Positions 60,186-64,000 of a DNA stretch of 64,000 nucleotides are shown piece by piece. Numbering within the stretch: the first letter of the stretch is position 1; the number at the start of each line of letters is the position of its first letter. The DNA is from JAOPZW01 sp963851295 (GTDB taxonomy: Bacteria > Actinomycetota > Thermoleophilia > Solirubrobacterales > Solirubrobacteraceae). Made by a program: the position numbers and the translations under genes. Under the pieces are notes generated by a model, which did no database searches, had not been told where the DNA came from, and saw nothing but the letters and a program-made list of their open reading frames with translations. The stretch covers positions 186,001 through 250,000 of the forward strand of contig CAWKOS010000004.1 in NCBI GenBank assembly GCA_963851295.1, given 5' to 3'.

Positions 60186-62183
60186 ATGGCCTCCACCGAC
60201 ATCGACCGCCTGAGCATCGACACCATCCGCACGCTGTCCATGGACGGCGTCCAGGCCGCGAACTCAGGGCACCCCGGCCTGCCGATGGCGATGGCGCCCG
60301 TCGCGTACCTGCTCTTCGCGCGGATCATGGAGCACAACCCCGCCGACCCGTCGTGGCCCGACCGCGACCGCTTCGTCCTGTCGGCCGGCCACGGGTCGAT
60401 GCTCCTGTACTCCGTCCTGCACCTCAGCGGCTACGACCTCTCGCTCGACGAGCTCAAGCACTTCCGCCAGTGGGGCTCGCTGACCCCGGGCCACCCCGAG
60501 CGCGACCGCGTCCACGTCACGCCGGGCGTCGAGATCACCACGGGGCCGCTGGGCCAGGGCTTCGCCAACGGCGTCGGCATGGCGATGGCCGAGAACTTCC
60601 TGCGCGCGCACTTCGGCGCCGAGGTCCAGAACCACCGCGTCTTCGCGATCGTCTCCGACGGCGACCTGATGGAGGGCATCGCCGCCGAGGCCGCCTCGCT
60701 GGCGGGCAAGCTCGGCCTCGGGCGGATGGTCTACCTCTACGACGACAACGACATCTCGCTCGACGGCCCCACGCAGCTGAGCTTCGACACCGAGGACGTC
60801 GCCAAGCGCTTCGAGGCCTACCGCTGGCACGTCCAGACCGTCGACGACGCCAACGACCTCAACGCGCTCGAGGTCGCGATCGACGCCGCCATGCGCGAGG
60901 AGGAGCGCCCGTCGCTCATCCGCGTCAAGTCGATCATCGGCTGGCCGTCGCCCAACAAGCAGGGCACGAGCAAGGCGCACGGCTCGCCGCTGGGCGAGGA
61001 CGAGGTGCGCCTGACCAAGGAGATCCTCGGCTGGGACCCCGACCAGCACTTCTACATCCCCGACGAGGTCCGCGAGCACTTCGACCAGCGCGACCGCGGC
61101 GCGGCGCTGCAGGCCGAGTGGGAGCAGCGCTTCCGCCCCTGGCGCGACGGCCACGCCGAGCTCGCCGAGCACTGGGAGGCCGCGTGGGCCGGCAGGCCGC
61201 TGCCCGGCGTCGCGGAGGCGCTCAAGGGCATCGACTGGGAGAAGGACAAGCTCGCCACCCGCTCGGCGGGCCAGAAGGCGATGGCGGCCTTCTCGGACTA
61301 CGTGCCCACGATGGTGGGCGGCGCCGCCGACCTCAGCGAGTCGACCAAGACCGAGTTCCCCGGCGGCCACGAGCTCAACTACAAGCAGGGCCGCCCCGCG
61401 CGCAACGTCTTCTTCGGCGTGCGCGAGCACGGCATGGGGGGCGTGGTCAACGGCATGGCCGGCCACGGCGGGATCGTGCGCCCGTACGGCTCGACCTTCC
61501 TGCAGTTCGCCGACTACATGCGCGGCTCGATCCGCCTCTCGGCGCTGATGGGCCTCGAGGACGCCTGGGTCTACACGCACGACTCGGTCGGCCTCGGCGA
61601 GGACGGGCCGACCCACCAGCCCGTCGAGCACCTGGCGGCGCTGCGCGCCATCCCCGAGCTCGTGGTCATCCGCCCCGGCGACGCCAACGAGACGGCGGCC
61701 GCCTGGCGCGTGATCCTCGAGGACCTCGAAGGGCCCGCGGCGCTCGTCCTCTCGCGCCAGGACCTGCCGATCCTGCCCGACGCCGACTTCGACGGCGTCG
61801 CCCGCGGCGCCTACGTCCTGCGCGGCGACGACGACCCCGAGGTGGCGATCGTCGGCACGGGCTCGGAGCTGTCGGTGGCGATCGGCGCCGCCGAGCTGCT
61901 GAGCGGCGACGGCGTCAAGACCCGGGTGGTCTCGATGCCGTCCTGGGAGCTCTTCGCCGCGCAGGACGACGCCTACCGCGACTCGGTGCTCCCGCCCGGG
62001 CTGCCCTCCGTGGCAGTCGAGGCAGGGGTGTCTCAGGGGTGGGAGCGCTGGGTGGACCGGGTGGTCGGCATCGACCGCTTCGGCGCCAGCGCGCCCGGCG
62101 CGGTGGTCCTCGAGAAGCTCGGGATCACGGCCGAGAACACGGCCCGCGCGGCGCGCGAGCTCCTCGGCGCCTTGACGACGTAG
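60186..62183 (+). CDS. tkt: Transketolase
   Basis: 665 residues from ATG at 60186. Full-length TPP enzyme: SGHPGLPMAMAP, SAGHGSMLLYS, TGPLGQGFANGVGMA, SDGDLMEGI and YDDNDISLDG (TPP/metal), VREHGMGGVVNG, HDSVGLGEDGPTHQP and SRQDLP, in the expected order. It exchanges two-carbon units between phosphosugars in the pentose phosphate pathway. A GATACT -10-like sequence lies just upstream (60171-60176). Downstream is a LysR gene; a housekeeping function is likely. Confidence 0.96.
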   Translation: MASTDIDRLSIDTIRTLSMDGVQAANSGHPGLPMAMAPVAYLLFARIMEHNPADPSWPDRDRFVLSAGHGSMLLYSVLHLSGYDLSLDELKHFRQWGSLTPGHPERDRVHVTPGVEITTGPLGQGFANGVGMAMAENFLRAHFGAEVQNHRVFAIVSDGDLMEGIAAEAASLAGKLGLGRMVYLYDDNDISLDGPTQLSFDTEDVAKRFEAYRWHVQTVDDANDLNALEVAIDAAMREEERPSLIRVKSIIGWPSPNKQGTSKAHGSPLGEDEVRLTKEILGWDPDQHFYIPDEVREHFDQRDRGAALQAEWEQRFRPWRDGHAELAEHWEAAWAGRPLPGVAEALKGIDWEKDKLATRSAGQKAMAAFSDYVPTMVGGAADLSESTKTEFPGGHELNYKQGRPARNVFFGVREHGMGGVVNGMAGHGGIVRPYGSTFLQFADYMRGSIRLSALMGLEDAWVYTHDSVGLGEDGPTHQPVEHLAALRAIPELVVIRPGDANETAAAWRVILEDLEGPAALVLSRQDLPILPDADFDGVARGAYVLRGDDDPEVAIVGTGSELSVAIGAAELLSGDGVKTRVVSMPSWELFAAQDDAYRDSVLPPGLPSVAVEAGVSQGWERWVDRVVGIDRFGASAPGAVVLEKLGITAENTARAARELLGALTT

Positions 62184-62321
62184 TCGGCGGGCCGGCCGGC
62201 GTCGGCGCAGGGCGGCCCCCAACCGTCGAGCTTGCGCTGCTGGAGGCGGCTGGATTCGACGAGGGCGACTGCGAAAGTGAGCATGGCGTCATGGTGCGCC
62301 TGCACGCCCATCAGCGCAAAT

Positions 62322-62337
62322 CATGGAAACGGCCATG
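62322..62337. promoter_or_regulatory. CATGG-N6-CCATG site before the LysR gene
   Basis: A 16 bp interrupted palindrome followed immediately by a -10-like CATAAT (62339-62344), 8 nt from the ATG. It is a probable autoregulatory site and leaderless promoter. Confidence 0.45.
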
Positions 62338-62352
62338 CCATAATTCACGCTT

Positions 62353-63216
62353 ATGTTGGATCCGCGACGGCTGCTCACCTTCCACGCCGTCGCGCGCGCC
62401 GGGTCATTCTCCGCCGCCGCGCGCGAGCTCTCGCTCACGCAGCCCGCGGTCTCCCAGCAGGTGGCGGCGCTCGAGCGCGAGCTCGGCGCGCGCCTGCTGC
62501 ACCGCGGCCCCGGCGGCCTGACGCTCACGGACGCCGGCGCCGTCGCCCTCGAGCACGCCGACGCCCTCGCCGAACGCCTCGCGGTCGCCGACGCGCAGAT
62601 TGCCGAGCTGCGTGCGCATGGCGGGACGTTGCGCGTCGGGGGCTTCCCCAGCGCCCTCGCGAGCGTGGTCCCGGCCGCCATCCCTCGCCTGGGCGCCGCC
62701 CGCCGGGTCGAGGCGGTCGAGGGGTCGTGGGAGCAGCTCGCGGGCGGCGTGAGCGACGGCAGCCTGCACGTGGCGCTGTGCTTCCAGGACGTCACGCTCC
62801 CGCGCCGCGAGCGCCAGGGCCTGCGCCGCCACGACCTGGGGACCGAGCCCTTCCTCGCTGTGGTCGGTCCCGGCCACCGCCTCGCCAAGCGCCGGCGCAT
62901 CCGCCTGCGCGACCTCGCGGGCGAGACGTGGGTCGCGCCCTCGGGAGCCGGGATCATCTACAAGGCCTGCCAGGCCGCCGGGTTCGAGCCCGACATCGCC
63001 TACGTGTCCCAGGACATCCTGGCCATGCGCGCACTGGTCGCTGCGAACCTGGCCGTCACGGTGACGCCGCGCCTGGGCGCCGGCGAGTGGCACGGCGTGA
63101 AGCTGCTCGACCTCGACGACGCCGCTCCGATCCGCGCGCTGTTCGCGATCACGCCGCGCATCGGCACGACGCCCGCGGCGCGCGAGTTCCTCGACGTGGT
63201 GCGCGAGCTGCTGTAG
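62353..63216 (+). CDS. LysR-family transcriptional regulator
   Basis: 287 residues. LysR HTH at residues 1-60 (MLDPRRLLTFHAVARAGSFSAAARELSLTQPAVSQQVAALERELG) seen in segments, then a coiled linker and a substrate-binding domain (LRVGGFPSALASVVPAAIPRL, EPFLAVVGPGHRLAKRRRIRLRDLAGETWV, VAANLAVTVTPRLG). Length is normal. The target is unknown; the upstream neighbour is transketolase on the same strand rather than a divergent gene. Confidence 0.93.
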   Translation: MLDPRRLLTFHAVARAGSFSAAARELSLTQPAVSQQVAALERELGARLLHRGPGGLTLTDAGAVALEHADALAERLAVADAQIAELRAHGGTLRVGGFPSALASVVPAAIPRLGAARRVEAVEGSWEQLAGGVSDGSLHVALCFQDVTLPRRERQGLRRHDLGTEPFLAVVGPGHRLAKRRRIRLRDLAGETWVAPSGAGIIYKACQAAGFEPDIAYVSQDILAMRALVAANLAVTVTPRLGAGEWHGVKLLDLDDAAPIRALFAITPRIGTTPAAREFLDVVRELL

Positions 63217-63235
63217 CGTCGCGCACGCAAACGCC

Positions 63236-64000
63236 ATGTGGGAACGGTGGACGGTGGGGGCACTGGCCGCGATCCTGGCCCTCGCGGGCGCGCCGAGCGC
63301 CGGCGCGTCGTCGATCGTCTACGTCTGCGCCCCCAACCTGTGCCGGATCGACCCGGCCCATCCCAAGAAGGTCGCGCACCTCACGCGCGACGGCAGGCCC
63401 GGCGGGCCGGTCTACCTCAGCCCGTCGCTGTCGACCAAGGGCACGAGGCTCAGCTTCATCAGGGGCAACCGCCTCTACATCGCCCGCGGCGACGCCACGC
63501 GGGCCCACCGCGTCGACGAGCCGGTGGGCACGGCGGTCACGCGCACGCGGCCCGACGGGGCGCAGGTCGCGTACATCCGCAGCGTCAACACGATCATTTC
63601 CCCGGGCTACACCTATCCGTACTACTCGCCGCCCGTCTACGGCTTCGTCCCGTTCCTCTTCGTCCGCGTCGGCGCCGGCGGCAAGGCGACGACGCTCGCG
63701 CGGTCGACGACCAGCACGGGGTGGCTGCGCAACGAGGTCCTGCTCCCGTACCCGATCGCCGGCAGCGGATCGCGCCCTGACGCGATCTGCGTCGCTGCGC
63801 CGCCGGGAAGCAACGGGGTGTGCGGTCGCACCGTCGCGACCGACCCTCAGGGGCGCACGCTCTCCAACCCCGCGGCCTCGCCGGACGGGCGTTCCCTCGT
63901 CGCGGTCGCTGAGCCCTTCGTCGCCGGTCCCGACTACGTCCAGACGTTCGTCGGCGCGATCGCGCTCTTCGACCCGGCGAGCGGCGCGTTCGTGCGCGAC
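63236..64000 (+). CDS. Secreted TolB-like/beta-propeller protein, 3' end cut by window
   Basis: 255 codons are visible from ATG at 63236 with no stop before the window end. A signal peptide (VGALAAILALAGAPSAGASS) precedes VYVCAPNLCRIDPAHPKKV. Repeating segments YLSPSLSTKGTRLSFIRGNRLYIARGDATR and NPAASPDGRSLVAVAEP have the WD/PD40 pattern of TolB-like propellers (xSPDGxxLxx). It is probably extracytoplasmic. The function cannot be assigned. Confidence 0.7.
   Translation, partial: MWERWTVGALAAILALAGAPSAGASSIVYVCAPNLCRIDPAHPKKVAHLTRDGRPGGPVYLSPSLSTKGTRLSFIRGNRLYIARGDATRAHRVDEPVGTAVTRTRPDGAQVAYIRSVNTIISPGYTYPYYSPPVYGFVPFLFVRVGAGGKATTLARSTTSTGWLRNEVLLPYPIAGSGSRPDAICVAAPPGSNGVCGRTVATDPQGRTLSNPAASPDGRSLVAVAEPFVAGPDYVQTFVGAIALFDPASGAFVRD

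Overview
The window is very GC-rich (third codon positions are almost always G or C) and densely coded. It uses many GTG and a few TTG starts, has ATGA/GTGA operon overlaps, and many short -10-to-start distances that suggest leaderless transcripts. Gene content and protein style (LuxR-type response regulators, DUF3105, DUF4082, DMFase-like secreted proteins, an ECF sigma factor with a fused zinc-finger tail) point to a high-GC actinobacterium. The class Thermoleophilia, order Solirubrobacterales, fits best, but this is an inference from style. No rRNA, tRNA, transposase, phage or CRISPR locus was recognised.

Most of the window is one large surface-polysaccharide region with several sub-operons. 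1-4.3 kb: end of a secreted DMFase-like protein, an O-antigen-ligase-like polymerase and a GT-C membrane glycosyltransferase. 4.3-11.9 kb: a SpoIIE-type phosphatase, a flippase, four glycosyltransferases and a short phosphoglycosyl transferase. 11.9-16 kb: an ECF sigma factor with an anti-sigma-like tail, an alpha/beta hydrolase, a DUF3105 protein and an SDR. 16-23.3 kb: a signalling block (hybrid kinase with PAS and altered GGDEF, three LuxR-type response regulators, one lone receiver, one degenerate kinase) wrapped around a UDP-sugar dehydrogenase. 23.3-32.5 kb: a compact Wzx/Wzy-type operon (polyprenyl glycosylphosphotransferase, flippase, UDP-GlcNAc 2-epimerase, Gfo/Idh dehydrogenase, DPM-like GT2, FAD mutase-like enzyme, GT-C protein) that runs straight into a 1596-residue secreted DMFase/Ig/DUF4082 protein. 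37.4-42.1 kb: VanX-like dipeptidase and two secreted proteins. 42.2-58.5 kb: a second polymer locus with Wzz-like protein, ligase/polymerase, GT2s, polysaccharide deacetylase, asparagine synthase, FemAB-like protein, flippase, Alg13/Alg14-like pair and a WecB-like protein. 58.5-64 kb: a broken pyrophosphatase remnant, a repeat-containing secreted protein, transketolase, a LysR regulator and the start of a secreted protein.

Taken together: UDP-GlcNAc is epimerised and/or oxidised, a first sugar is loaded on undecaprenyl phosphate by one of two phosphoglycosyl transferases, GT2/GT4 enzymes extend it, one of three flippases exports it, and two ligase/polymerase proteins and a Wzz-like protein act outside. 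Decoration may involve deacetylation, amidation and FemAB-type transfer. The two-component proteins and the sigma factor probably control expression.

The most unusual features are not genes. Three long nested inverted-repeat elements share a TCACCGAG-type edge and an inner hairpin with a (A)CTATA/TATCTA-like loop, and each lies between convergent genes. A fourth unrelated-edge nested palindrome sits beside one of them. A set of polysaccharide promoters shares a GGTC(A/T) box 21-23 nt upstream of a TANNNT -10.
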